Source: Parus major
Lineage: Eukaryota; Chordata; Aves; Passeriformes; Paridae
Assembly: GCF_001522545.3 (NCBI RefSeq)
Contig: NC_031771.1
Span: forward strand, 65,352,492 to 65,416,491
DNA: 64,000 nucleotides
Direction of reading: 5' to 3'
Shown: positions 26,291-39,297 of the stretch, one piece after another
Layout of the letters: every line of letters begins with the position of its first letter
Numbering within the stretch: the first letter of the stretch is position 1
Notes under the pieces: model-generated
The model's database searches: none
What the model saw: the letters and a program-made list of their open reading frames with translations, nothing else
Told to the model about the DNA's origin: nothing
Translations under genes and position numbers: made by a program

Positions 26291-26807
26291 TCAACATTTC
26301 TTCATGCACCGCAGTGCTGGGCTGTGTAACATCTCCATTTCCTGCATCTCAGAGATGCTCCAAAAAAAGTGCTTTGCTGTTTTGTAAATGTGGGAGTGCT
26401 TCTGCTCCTGCCCCACTTCCCAGGTACAGCCTGAACTTCCCTTTCCTCCTGGAGCTACCACAAAAGCTGCACCTCTCAAGCTGCTCCCACTGCACAATTC
26501 AAGGACATATCAACCACAAACAGCACCTGAATTGTGGCAGAGAAACACAGGGACTAAACAGGTTAACTGCCAACTGCAGCTTCTAATTTCTTATTTTCTT
26601 CTGGTGTGAACAAATTAACAGACTGTTATTAGCCTCAGTCAGAACTGATACTGGTGGAGGAAGAGCTGGGAGGAAATTTCAGGTGCCACTGAACTGGAAC
26701 TTCTCTAATGAACTTGCTGGTTTGAATTTCTGGCTACATTAAGTGCTATTACTCTAAAGGCTTAGAGGGATCTATTATAACAAGAAAGAGAGAAAGAAAA
26801 CCAACTT

Positions 26808-26838
26808 TTTTTTTTTTTTAATTCCAAATTAAAAAAAA
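26808..26838. repeat. AT-only inverted repeat (T-run/A-run hairpin)
   Basis: A run of about 14 Ts ending in AATT is followed by a short CCA spacer and then AATT plus eight As. This gives arms of about 12 bases. It may be a polymerase-slippage product or the remnant of a poly-A tail. Its only predicted property is strand-pairing. Confidence 0.6.
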
Positions 26839-26940
26839 TTAATACATCTGATGCAATTATTTCTTGTATGGAATAACAGGCCCAGGCCTTTCCTTTGTCA
26901 ATCCCACAGTTCAAATTCACCATAAATTTGCCATCAAATC

Positions 26941-27002
26941 CATGGTTGGGCTCGATGATCTGAAAGATCTTTATCATCTTTAACAGTTCTATAATTCCAT
27001 AA
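26941..27002 (+). mobile_element. Decayed CR1 3'-tail fragment
   Basis: CATGGTTGGGCTCGATGATC followed by TGAAAGATCTTTATCATCTT and AGTTCTATAATTCCAT matches the order of a CR1 end: 'GGTTGGACTCGATGATC', 'AGGTCTTTTCCAACC', then ATTCTATGATTC. Only about 60 bp remain. An LTR fragment with a similar motif cannot be excluded. Confidence 0.55.
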
Positions 27003-29990
27003 AGGAAATCAAGAAATCAGTGTCTCTAGAACTGTCTTTTTATTCCACCCTTGCCTTTGCAGGTCCCAGATGAGATTTCTCAATAATTTAAGATTCCATA
27101 CCACATAAAGTTTGCTGTACAAACAGGAAATTCAGCATTTAGGCAAATCAGCAGTTCTTTTCAACCCAATAATTATTTATTTTACAAAAAGAGACATTTA
27201 CAATGTACTGCAAATTGTCTGTCTAGTTTTTTGGATGTTTCCTTATTTTTTGTAAATCATGAGCACACTGTTGAATTTTAAAGTGTTTGAGAAAAGTCTT
27301 TAATAGCACAACTGCACCATGGAAGAGCTTGACTATACTTTTATTGCCTTATAAATGGAAAATTAACTCTTTTAAATTTGCTAATTCATAGAATTATTCT
27401 GAAATATGCTTATTTTTTAAATTATCATTAATTTTGACTACAGAGGTATTTAAAGTCCTGTTTAACATTTGAAGTGTTCTACCTTTGTTAAATTTCTGCA
27501 GTGAGTTTAAGTTCCCATCATACAAACATGTTCTGCTTGAAATCTTCCTTGAAATTATACCTAGGGCATCCCTGATTAAGGGAGGGGGAGGGTTTAATAT
27601 CAAATATTAATGTCATATGTTCCACCTCATGACTTTCTGTGCCAACTTCCATGTATAACTTAAGAGTTTCTTCAAAAGCATACATGAGGGCAGAAATTAA
27701 TAGATTTAATGATGATTGATATTTTTGTCCAGCTTTTGACTAACCTATGAATGCAGCAATAAACAGTTGAAGTAAAACACTGAAATTATCAATTACTTTT
27801 TACATACATCTCCATTCCATCTGTGATTTTATTATGACTTCAGCCTTAATCCATGCAGGAACAATGTTTAGCCTTGCAGGTAACTTGTAGAAAACTGTTC
27901 AGTAAATTTTCACTTGTTCCAAAGTATCAGTACAGAACATATCCATCCAATATTTGTCCCCCCCCAGATCAACAGAAATATGTTCACTGCTACAAAAAAA
28001 CAGAAGTGAGATGTAAGAATATCTGCATCCCCAAGTTGAATGTGGAACAATTGGCAAAGACTCGCATCAACATTCAGGAGACCAAAATAACTGCTCCAAA
28101 TAATGTTTTACTGCTTTACTTTTCTTTCACCAGGACTAACAAGCACTGACCAAATCAAATGCTTTAACCACCTGCTACAAGCACAAAGATCTTCCTGGCA
28201 CAATCCATTATCCACCTGGCTGCAGAAAATCAGCTTAAATCTTGCTAAGGTTTCTCAGAAGAAAGATTTTCAGCCTGTTCAGGCTGGCTGTCCATTACTT
28301 GAAATAAAATGTTTTCCCAAGCATCTTCTATTTTCTACAGAAGAAAGAATTAAAAAAGAAAGAAAAGAAAAAAAAAGAAGTGATGGAAATTGCAATCACC
28401 AAGAATAAAGAGAACACTAAAAATAGTTCAGCCACAAAATCTGAGTTATTTGGCAAATTGGGATTATTCATGAAAACTGATGCCATATAAAAAAAAAAAC
28501 AAAAGTAAAACAAAAAAGAAAGAACAAAACTAACTGCTTCTGAAGGGAATGAGAATTGTGTGGAAAGGAATGACTAAAAGGTTTTAAAGGTTACATGGAA
28601 AGCAACAGAACTGCCATGGTGCATTCAGTCTGGATACTCAGCTTTTAGAGCAGTTACCAAGAAACAAGAGGTACAGAAGGAAGTCATGTGGCCTCTAAAC
28701 CTTCTATCTAGAGAATCACACTCACAGTCAAAAATGAAATTATTATCTCTCTGTCCTGTTACACAGGTATTATTTTTGGATTTCTTCTTATGTTATCCAA
28801 TCCAACCTACACCTAAATCTTCCAAGATATTACTCTTGTGACATTCTGACTCATCCATGTACCTGGAGCTATGCTTCCCCCCCTGCTCCTCTTGATGTTA
28901 TCATCCTGCACCTCACTGTCTGCACTCTCTGTTAACAGCAATCTTATTCCATCACATGCACTCAGGAAACTACTACAAAGGTACTTCAGTTTTTTGTAGA
29001 GTCACTGCTTTCTCCAACTTCTTCCACAAAGTAAATCACCTCTGCATCACTCTGCTCACCTTCACTTTTAAAGCTTTTCAAAACTTCACTCAGACACCCA
29101 CTGGGCTGCAGTTTAATGAGCCTTCCCTCCTGCAGCACTGATGGTTTCAGCAGCATCCACCTGTTCCTCACCACTTCTTCCTATCCCCATGCTCTGCTCC
29201 CAGTTCTGCTCATACAAGGGCCTGTTCAGGTGCAGAACAAACCGAGTGAAACCAAGAAGATAAAAAAATCCAGGTTTGGAATAAGTATTTCTAAAATGAA
29301 AGTTAATTTAGTGCACATCAGCTGTGCACAAATGACAGAGCACAGCTCAGGAGCTGGCACAGAATGAGAACCGTCAACAGCAGCTGCTTGACTTAGCCCT
29401 GGAGCTAAGGAATTACTGAAAATAAGCTTTTTGCAACAGGACATTGAGTTCAGCTCCAAACATCCCATAAAGCAGCTGACTAAACTGTTAAACAGGTAAC
29501 ACTGCACCCTCTCAAAGGCTGGGCTTGACACCTGCAAGGGAATTCTTCCAAAGCTCTGTTCTCTCCTTGCTTCCCCTCCTCCCAGGGCTTGACTTGGCTG
29601 CACCATGGAAGGAAACCCAGCAGTGGTTGGGATTGGGATGGGTTGGTATCACTAAACTTCACCTTGGTGACCAATTCTAACTTTGTGTTTGCACTCTATC
29701 TGAAAAATTCCAGATTTCACTTGGAACAGAGGGGCTGAGCCTGGTTTTGCCAGGTATTTACACTGCACTTGGCACAAACAGAATGGGAACACCACCCAGG
29801 ACTCATAACCAAAGGTACTGTAATAAGTGACACTCCAGCCTCCCCTTCTCTCTCAAAGAGCCATGAAAACCATTACAGAAAACATCACTGCCCACATGAC
29901 AACAACAAGGTCAGGTTCTCTTGTTTCCCATCTCCCTCTTTTTTCTTGAAACAGAGATTCAATCTGGAAGTGCTGATATAATGTTCATCA

Positions 29991-30415
29991 GATCACAGGC
30001 TGGTTTGGGTTGGAAAGAACCATGAAGACCGTCCTGTTCCAATCCCCTGCCATGGCAGGGACACCTTCCACCAGCCCAGGGTCCTCCAAGCCCCACCCAG
30101 CCTGACCTTGGGCACTTCCAGGGATCCAGGGGCAGCCACAGCTTCTCTGGGCACCCTGTGCCAGGGTCTGCCCACCCTCACAGGGAACAATTTCCTGCCC
30201 AATATCCCATCTAACCCTTCCCTCTGGCAGTGGAAGCCATTCCCTGTGTCCTGTCCCTCCATCCCTTGTCCCAAATCCCTCTCCAGCTCTCCTTTAAACA
30301 CTGGAAGGGGCTCTGAGGTCTCCCTGAAGCCTTTCCTTCTCCAGGTGAGCATCCCCAGCTCTCCCAGCCTGGCTCTAGAGCAGAGGGGCTCCAGCCCTCA
30401 TAGCATTTTCTCACA
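29991..30415 (-). mobile_element. CR1 LINE copy, about 425 bp
   Basis: The + strand begins GATCACAGGCTGGTTTGGGT and contains CCCCTGCCATGGCAGGGACA, CCTTCCACCAGCCCAGGGTC, CACTTCCAGGGATCCAGGGG, TCTCTGGGCACCCTGTGCCA and CTTCCTTCTCCAGGTGAGCA. This is the reverse order of a CR1 3' region of the AATGGTTTGG type. It is well conserved along its length and so likely one of the younger copies. Frames in this span are element read-through. Confidence 0.93.
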
Positions 30416-33392
30416 TGGCAAAAGTCCTGGGATGAGGTGAAACGTGGGAATAGAAACAAGGGAGCTTCTGCACCACAACAGAGAAAACCCTGATCTGACA
30501 TTCCCTTTTCTCTGAACCAAAGTGTCTGGAAGTTTCAGTGCAATTTTTGCAAACCACCTGTCTTGTGGAGCAGGTGGAAAGGCTGTTTGGAGAGCATTTT
30601 TCTGCAAATGGAATTTGATTAGTACACGAACCTTCCATGTAATGTTCTTATAATGAGTAAATTAGTAGGTGATATAAACCTCTGGAAATGGGAAGACTGT
30701 AATGAAAACCTTATTATCCTTTTTACAGTAAGGCTGAACAGAAACTGATGCTATGTTTAAATTGATCGTGGTTTTATTCCCACCCCCAGGCAAAGCTGCA
30801 AAAACTCAATGAGCAGTGTGATTTCATTAAATATATGTATAATGAACAATTTTCTTGTCCTTTGAAAACAACTGATTTGAAGGTAGACTGTGGCATAATG
30901 ACTGACATCTGGGTTCTACAGCCTTTTCAATCTGCACAGGATTTCCTATTACTGACTGAAGGTGAAAGAATCACAAACACAGAGAAAGGAGAGGAAAAGC
31001 AGTCTTAATAAGCTGGGAGCACAGGAATTTTAAACAGCTGAGAGAAATGCAGCAACTTTGTGGAGTTGGTGGGAAGTCTGCTATGCTGAGAAAGCTGTTC
31101 AAACATCCCCTCTGCTGAGCCTGGAAGAGGATGCTCAGGACACCCATGGACTTCAAAGAAATCTGGAACTGTTGTGGATTAGACACTGCCCTGACTGTAT
31201 CCATTTGTAGCCAGAGCAGGACAGTACTTGTCCTGGGAAGGCACTCTAGGAAATGGTAGAGAGAAAATATTTGGCTTTCCAGATATAAATCTCTGCTCTT
31301 GGGAAGGAGAGCAGCGGGGTATGAGACAAATACACAGAAGTTACTCAGCTTAACTTGGTTTTGTCCTAACTCCACAGAGGAAAGAAACCTGGCTGACCTC
31401 TAAAACTTAGAAAAATCCCTACACCAGTAAAAAAAAAAGAAATCAGCATTTAAATGTGGATTTTTTTCTATATCTCTTACATAAAGAGGTCTGAAGAACA
31501 GTGCTTGATTCTTAAAATATCCATCACTCTACAACTGTACTTTTTGAACCAAGAGACATCTATAAACACACATGGTTACAGTTCCAGTGAGAGAGAAAGA
31601 GATTGTGTCAGGTATTTCACTGAGAAGCCTCAGAATTCATTCATCTGGAAAAGCAGCAGCCAGATCCATATGGTCAGATGACATAAATGTGAGATGCTTG
31701 TGGTTCTGCACTGCCACGTCCTCTAAGTTTCAAAATTATTATGGAAATTTTAAAGATTACCTGTTCAGAAAAATAACTGAAATTTTAAACACAAAAAAAT
31801 TCAATCTTATTACACGAGGTTCAGTGAAAGGGCATTTTAAAGAGTTTAAAGCATTTTTTTTTACTGATGCTATGGTGTTATTCTCAGAAGGAAACTGATT
31901 TCACCACTAATGGATCTGAGGAGAATCTAGAGAAGCAATACAGAGGGGAATAGTAGCAACTCAGAAAAAAAATATATAGAGATATAGTGATATTTAACAG
32001 AATATCCAAGACACAATGGTACAGGAACTGCAGAGTTGTATTTTGAACTGTTTGCAACCTGTCCAAGCAATTACCATCTCTGTGCTCTGACCACACCAAG
32101 ATATCTAATCCAATTTTCAGCCTTCAAAACACCTCTCCAGTCTGACTCCTACTGGAACTGAAAATCCCCCAAGTCAAGGAGAAAGGCAGAAAATGCATTT
32201 TATTATTTACCAACATTAAAACATGCAGTAACTTCTTGCATAAATACATAAAAATCTGGTGTTTTCTGATGGGATCAATTAACAAGTGATTAGTATTTGC
32301 AGGCTAAAGGAAATGTGAGAAGTAAATAGGTGACAATGGAATGCTAGTCCTTCAAAAAAAAGCAATTTTCCTAACATCAGATTAATTTTTCCACAGAGGA
32401 ACTTTTCATATACAGTTTTCATCTTGATAGTGAATCTTTGATCGGTGTCTCTGAAAAACTAATCTCTGTGAAGATTAACAAAACAAAGGAACCCAGATAA
32501 ACTCCAAAAAGGCACTGAAACTTTCAAGCTATCAGGTAAATAAATTATTACAGGCACCTCGGTGGAATACAGAGTTTCCATATAGGATTATGATGGAAAA
32601 ATAAAGGATTTAAACAACAACATCAACAACAACAAAAACAAACAATCGAAAAACAAAACATCAAACAACACCAAGTTGAAACTGGCACCTTTTCAAACGA
32701 AGTAATAGATTAAGTGGTGATAAAAAGTGGCAAAAAGCAGCCCATGTCAGTCCAGGATCTAATCAATGCTCTGTGTGCTGGGAAACCTGACCCCTGAGGC
32801 AGCTGCTGCATCTGAGACAGGGGAACAAGGGTGACACCAAACATGAGTACATGGTGAGCTAGGAAGTAATTCAATTTTAGTGACATGATATTACTCATTG
32901 TACCCATTTCCTCTAAAACACCTTTAACCAACGCTTCAGTCTCAGCCATCTTTTCTGGAAGCTTCCCTGTGAACACCCTCCAGAGGCTGTTTCAAAACAA
33001 GGATGCTCAAACTCTCCCTGTTTTTCCTTTTGGGCCTCATCCTCTTTGCCTTTTACCTTTCCTACCTCCCTTTTCTACTGGCTGCCAACTCTCTGCAACA
33101 CTTCTTGCTTCCAAAGCATTTGAAAAAGATTCATAATTGGTTTTCACATCTTGAACGTTTTTGCAGAATTATTTTTGGCCTCCAGTATAACATTTTGGGT
33201 ATTGAATACTTGCACATTATGATACCTTTTAAGAAAAATTCTCTTAAAAAAAATTCTCTTATCTAAAAGTAGCTTTCACTGCTGTCCTGAGTCCTCACTG
33301 TCTTTCCCTCATTTTCTATTTTAATGAATATTATTTATTTTCCTTACTTCCTTGAAATGATTAGACCCTATATTTTCCCAGGTCCCAGGTTA
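30416..33392. other. Non-coding unique sequence
   Basis: No gene that I can support. A minus-strand frame at 32710-32990 has a locally protein-like composition (Lys/Glu/Leu/Val-rich, with the phrase KLPEKMAETEALVKGVLEE). It lacks an ATG at its start and convincing splice sites, so it is treated as a finding rather than a gene. A CAA-rich simple repeat lies at 32604-32672, and a direct duplication of AAAAATTCTCTT at 33235-33261. Confidence 0.5.
32604..32672. repeat. (CAA)n-rich simple repeat
   Basis: AACAACAACATCAACAACAA is followed by interrupted CAAA and CAACA units for about 65 bases. It is an ordinary low-complexity tract. Confidence 0.8.
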
Positions 33393-33430
33393 CGTTCTTT
33401 TCCTACCTAAATGATTCCATGATTCTGTCA
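33393..33430 (+). mobile_element. Minimal CR1 3'-end fragment
   Basis: TCTTTTCCTACCTAAATGAT followed by TCCATGATTCTGTC matches the last 35 to 40 bases of a CR1 of the 'AGGTCTTTTCCAACCTAAATGATTCT' type. Severe 5' truncation leaves only the terminal region. Confidence 0.65.
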
Positions 33431-34134
33431 AGTTTCTCAAGAACAAAATCCCAAAGTGTTCTTTTTAATTGCCTTTTAATCTTATCTCCCTGCAAGTGTA
33501 GCTCTTTTTGGAGATTAAACACTACCATAGTGAATTTGCCTTTTTCCCCCACTTCCTACAAGGCTTTGAACCAAAATTTCTTCCATCACTGTTTCAGATG
33601 TTTCCAACAGTAGCAATTGTAGACCCAAGCTCCTCCAAAACCAAGTTTTCCTCTCCTGTGATCCCTGATTACACTTCAGTAAAGTAAAAGTTTAAGTAAA
33701 GTGTAAATTCTGCCTCATCCTCACTGAGCTTTTCCTACTTCATTGCAGAACCTCAGTCCATGCAATATGATTATATTGCCTGTTAAAACAATTAACTCCT
33801 TTATTTAATTGGATTTTGAGCTTTCTGGAAGGTAAAGCACATTCTCACGTATTCCCTCTACTACTTGTACATTATCACCAGTTCCACGAAGGAATTCCTG
33901 CCACCACTTTGGAAAAAAACAAGAGATGAAGAGTAAAGTGACTATTTCTAATGATTGATATAAATAAATAAAGCAGAACACATCATAAATCTTCCTGTTC
34001 AGATTGCAGATCTTATCAAGCTCAGCTACCAGGGCCAAAAATGGCTGATGAAAATGCATTTTTCACCACTGCATGGAACGGAGAACAATGTGGGAATAAC
34101 ATGGGGAAAAGTAATTCTGCTTTACCTGTGAAAT

Positions 34135-34205
34135 GGTTGGCAGGGAGTGGGAACTGAATGATCTTTAAGGTCCCCTCCAACCCAAACCACTCCATGATTC
34201 TATGG
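34135..34205 (+). mobile_element. CR1 LINE 3'-end fragment
   Basis: GGTTGGCAGGGAGTGGGAAC, TGAATGATCTTTAAGGTCCC, CTCCAACCCAAACCACTCCA and TGATTCTATG are the final blocks of a CR1 read in the sense direction. About 70 bp remain. It lies 0.7 kb from another same-strand CR1 tail at 33393-33430. The two belong to different 3'-end types, so they were separate insertions. Confidence 0.88.
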
Positions 34206-37200
34206 GAAGACAGAAGGCACGGACACAAACAGAACTCACAACATTTCCTACGACACAAGAACTTAAATGCACCTCAAACTCCTCACTCACCAGATTTCAA
34301 ACCATCAAACAGACATTTCTCCCCTCAGATTTGTGGAACCAATTGCAGCAAAATGTTTCAGAAATGAAGGGAACATTTAACGAGGTAATCTATGAAACAA
34401 TAACATATCTGTCCTCAATTAAAAACTCTGGTCCAGTTGCTGCCCTGAGACTCAGGGAGTCCATAAACAGCTGGTTCTTAGAGGCTGGATGGGATATCCA
34501 GGGATCAACCAAACCATATATATCATATCCTCTTCTTTCCAAACCCCATCACAGAAAGGACAGATTTTATTATTAACTTGCCCTGATTAACTTTATAATT
34601 AACTTGATCAGCATGGTTAGTATTTTCTGAGTTGCAGGAACCTCTGTACAACACACACTTGGAGTTGGGCAGAGTTTGGCATTCCAGAGGTGTCGTCAGA
34701 CCAAGCCACAATTCTGCTAAAATCCTACACTTGTTCAAACACATAACAGTCAAGGGACTTCATCAAACTTTCAGTGTTCAGTTCCCTTTCAAACCTTTCA
34801 GGCATCCACGTGTTTGTGTGTAGGTTTAGGAATCAAAGCTCCTGAAATAGAGTCAGAGGCACTTGAAAAATTCTTCAAAATATCTCAGGCAGATATTCCC
34901 AGTCATATCAGAGTTCTGCTGAATTCAGTTCATCCCAGTTTTTGCTGATTTACAAATGTATAAGACAGCACTTCCCGAATCTAATTAAAACTTTCCTCAC
35001 ACATCTGTTAAAAGCAAAAATATACTAAAAAAAAAAAACCCAAACAAACCCAAAAAGCAGCAATAATAAACTACATGCTCCACTTCACAAAGCTGGATTT
35101 CATTCACAAATCTATCAGGTTTTATTCTCCATAAGAGATGACTCACTGCATGTTCACTCCCTTCAATCTTCAAACACTTTGTTAATATATGCAGGAAACA
35201 AAGCTGAAATAGTTTGCTTATGAAAAGGGAGGTTTTTCTATCAACCCAGAAGCTGCAAAGGTGCAAGAATTTGACTTGTACACAAAAGAATATTTAGTAT
35301 ACAGTGGAATATTCAAGCAACAGAGACATTCTTTCAGTGGGATTTATCCATGTCTCATAGAATAAACAGAGAAATAATGATAATAACGGGGAATTATTCT
35401 ACATGAAAGACAAATAATCAGTTAAATTTGGCCCAAAGCTAGAGGGAAATATTATCCAAATATTGGTAAGGATTGCCTGAGATTACCATTTTCTTTACCT
35501 AAGAAATGAATAGAAAGGCACAAAGCCCCAAAAGCTCACTTTCAGTCTGAATTTTATGATGATACACTACTCTTGGTCAAAATGTAATGGAGAAGGCGAG
35601 AACGCTGAAAACAGTAAAAACCAGAATTTACTCTCAGCTCTTTCATCAGCCTGTTTTTATGGTATTTGACAGGAAGCCACCCTAGCAGCCCCTAAAGAGT
35701 AAGAACATCACAAATCTTAGTTTTATTGCTGTTTTCATAAAAATTTCTTCAAAAGCTCATGTTTCACCCGTCTTCTAACTCCAGATTTTTTGACTTTGAT
35801 GTTAAGTTTTAAACAGGTATTGTAAACTTCTTTTCTTGTTGTGCTTTCCACTTGCACATCATAACACCTAACCTCTCTCTCAGAATTCCTTCTACTCATT
35901 TTTATTCCTTAATGCAAGGCAGGAAAGTGCCTCCATTACTTTTTCAATCCCCATTCTGTACATGGCAGAAATCTCTGTTTCCTTTGTTTGATTTGAAATC
36001 AAAGAGAGTTGTAAGAAACCAGACAGCTCCTCACAATAGCAGAGGAAACATACAGAGAGCTCTGTTTTTCTCAGACACCAGACCTATCATTTTACCTCAT
36101 CTAGTGAAGAAATAAACTGTACAATTCCTTTAAATCAGGCTATAGGCTACAGCCTATATTATCAATCATAACCACTGCTCAAATCCAAACAGTTCCAACA
36201 TCTACAGGCCTTCTCTGCTAATAAAAGCACCAAGAGCATTTTTAAAACTGAAACACTACATAACAGTAGCAGAAAACAGAGCAAATTAAAAATAACCAAG
36301 TAAAATGAACAAAACATTTCTGTAAGTCCCACCATCCTCTGCTAACTAATGAGGTTGTTACACTTCTTCCCTCCAAATCTTCAACAAACTAAATGTTTAC
36401 TTCCAGGGATGGGATTAATAAAAATCTGGTGACAAAGGGCTCTCTTCTTTACCTCTGAATTTCCCCAGTCTGAGACAGATGCCACACAAGTCTTGGTGAA
36501 AATAGAGTCCTGTGCTACAGTGAAAACTCACTTTTTCCCCTTAAAACCAGTTCAAACCATGTAGTCATTTAAAGGAAAAAAATTACCTATGAGTTTCTGG
36601 TTTGTCACCTCCTGGATTTAAATGGAAGTAGAAATATGGGCTCTTTGATCATTACAGAATGTTTATGAAGCTGCACAGAAATAATTCAGTGCTGGCCTGT
36701 GACAGCAAAGCAGCACTAAAGGAGACTGATTTAATTTCCAACACGTCAGCGAGCCCTAGGTGGGTGCTGGTACTACAAAAGAGAATCATCCTTCCTGAAG
36801 AGGCTCCTCCAACCTCCCCCTAAACCAGGGCACACTTGGGCAGGAGGGCTGTAAAACCCAGGAGTCAGGGATAAAATGTGACATTCTTTCTAGAGGACAA
36901 GGAGCTGTTGCTTAGAAACTGTTTACAGACAGATCCTGCTGGTGTACCTAAAAAAAAAAAAATAAATTAGGTCATTCTTGGCTGTAGGTAGGAGAGATCT
37001 TTATTCATACAAACCCCTCCATGTCTCTCTTTACTGTCAATAATTAACAATACTTTAGGAAGGCTTCTTGGATGCTCTTTTAACCAACAACTGCACATTC
37101 CCAATGGCAGAATTACCCATTTTGAAACAACCTGGTGGGTAAATTGACATCACAGTTCTCTCAGGAGGCTAAGCCCAGGTTCCAGGCACAGACTGTGCCA

Positions 37201-39210
37201 TCTTAGGAAGGGACTGGCGTCAAAAGTGAAATCAAAAGGGGGTGGGGGCAAAGTGCAATTAATCTTAATTGCTGTAGAGACAAAAAAAAATAATTAAAAA
37301 AATTTTAAAAAAATAAGGAAAAAACATGGCAAAATCACCAGACCAAAGGAAAAAAAATCAGTTCTACTTTTTAAACTCCTGATGAAACCAGGTTTGCTAA
37401 AAATGAAAGGGGAAAGGCCACAACACTTCTTTGAAGCCATGAGAGAACAAGGTTTGCCTTGAAGAACAAAAGGTGAAGTTGGAATTGGATCACTTGATTA
37501 AGGGAGGTACTAAAAGGAGTTCCTAAGTATCTAAACCAAAGTTGAAAGCAAGCACTCATTGCTCAGAGAAAACAAATTCACTCAGAGCAGATGGGAAAGA
37601 AAAATTATATCAATCCAGAGCCAGTTTTCTCCTCCGCATAAATAATCCATGCTTGAACAATTTTTCCTCATATAAATAACTACATTTATAAGAAGCCTCA
37701 AGTAAGAAGGCTCTTATATCATTATTCACTTAAAAACCACTCCAAAAATTCAGACAAATCACTGCTTTCTAAGTAAAAGAAAATAAAATGCACAGCTTGT
37801 GGTAATAAACAGCTCATTGTCATCATTCCTGAGAAAGTCATTTTTTCTCTTCACTTAAAAATAAATGTAGCAAGGGCTTGTTTTCTTATATTGAGCAAAT
37901 CACATCAAATGAATACAAGCATTAGAACATGGAACATAATGTGGAGAAGGGACAAATGTCACGGTGATAACCTCAAAAAACAAAGTTGGTGTTGTAGAAC
38001 AAGCACCTCTGGTTGAAACTTCAGGGGCAGGTCTCGAATTCATCAACAAATGCCACATTCTCTGTAGTGTCAGCAGAAGGTCACCATAGCATTCTTGAGG
38101 CCAGGAAAATAAGGATCAGGAGAGCCCATGTAATTCAGTCAAAGTTCCTTAATTCTAAGGACAAACACGAGCCTGTGCTGTGGCACCCTGAGTGACAAAG
38201 ACTCTCTTAGGATGACTTGTATAGGTGCAGGTAACATGGAAGATAAAAGTTTGGGCTTTCAGGGGTTATCATAACCTAACACAGGTTCAAAGTCTGGGAA
38301 TATTGTTTAGCTCCTTCACTCAATGTGTGGCTTCCCACCCCTGGAAGGTGGCTCATGGGATAAGACTCCACTCCCCCATGCCAGAAACACGGACAAAAAC
38401 AGCCAGGAAAAAAGGAGTCTTAAAAACCACAACTATTATTATTCCCAAATTCATCTAGAAACATACTTTGGATTAAAGTAATGCTAATTATTTAAAAAAT
38501 TAAAGATAACATGGCCCATTTCCCAAAGCCACACAGGAGAATTGCGAAGCGTGGAGGAGAGGCCAACCTGATTTTTATTCATGTGTTGTTGAGCTTATCT
38601 ACATGGGAATCAGAATTATGCTCTATTTAGCCCTCTGTCAGGTTGTTCAGGTTTTAAAATAACTGTTAATGAAATCACAAGCCTTCAACACAAACAGCAG
38701 CAACAAAAATAGCACCAGGACAGAAAACATTGGACTGCAGCAGCTCTTAGCCAGTGTGGAGCAAAAAAGCATCTCCCTACTTCCAGCTGGCTTGAAATAA
38801 AACACAGGGAATAATAGATTGTATTTTACTGAGGCCTCACTACAGTGATTTGTATTTTGTAACAACCTTCACAGAAATGCAGCTCTTAAAAATTAATTTT
38901 TCCTTTGGCTTAAGAACCTAACTTAGCAAAAAACTAATTCAGCACGGGAAGTGCTCATTACTTTAACACATAAGATATCTGGAAATCACCTGAAGCACAA
39001 TCATTTATCATAATAAAATACAACATTTCCTGTTTTTCAGCTTTTTCAAAGTATTGTGAAGAAATCAATTTTAACACATTCAATTTTAGCCTTAAAAATA
39101 CTACTGACATGTACTTCATTATTTAGAAATATATACACACTTTTTTGGTCTGAAGTTAAGATTGAATTTTAGGAATGACCCTCAACAAAATTTTTTCTTT
39201 AAAAGAATAA
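34206..39210. other. Non-coding unique sequence
   Basis: AT-rich DNA with no recognised exon. It contains poly-A runs near 35028 and 36951 and the A-rich tract at 37280-37330. The longest frame, 34202-34576 +, begins in a CR1 tail and is not conserved with any protein I know. Confidence 0.6.
37280..37330. repeat. A-rich low-complexity tract
   Basis: Runs of 7 to 9 As are interrupted by TAATT, TTTT and GG. No element body is adjacent. Confidence 0.75.
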
Positions 39211-39297
39211 AATCCCAGGATCACAGAACCAAACAATGGTTTGGGTTGGAAGGAACCTTTAAAGATCATTTAGTTCCAAACCTCCTGCCACAGGCAG
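39211..39297 (-). mobile_element. CR1 LINE 3'-end fragment
   Basis: AATCCCAGGATCACAGAACC precedes ACAATGGTTTGGGTTGGAAG, GAACCTTTAAAGATCATTTA and TTCCAAACCTCCTGCCACAG on the + strand, which is a CR1 tail in reverse. About 85 bp are preserved. Confidence 0.9.

Larger units (their letters stand above)
26291..29990. other. Non-coding unique sequence with one small CR1-like tail
   Basis: No supported gene. The first 300 bases after the CR1 are richer in C but have no conserved frame. The CR1-like tail at 26941-27002 and the AT hairpin at 26808-26838 lie here. A purine-rich run occurs at 28340-28380. Frames up to 126 codons (29226-29606 -) show no recognisable domain. Confidence 0.55.

Noticed and set aside
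33003..33266. + strand frame starting with a signal-peptide-like hydrophobic run
   Set aside because: The sequence is C/T-rich, which gives Leu/Phe-rich translations by composition alone. There is no homology or splice context.
33669..33706. Short inverted repeat TTACACTT...AAGTGTAA
   Set aside because: Eight-base arms in AT-rich DNA are expected by chance.
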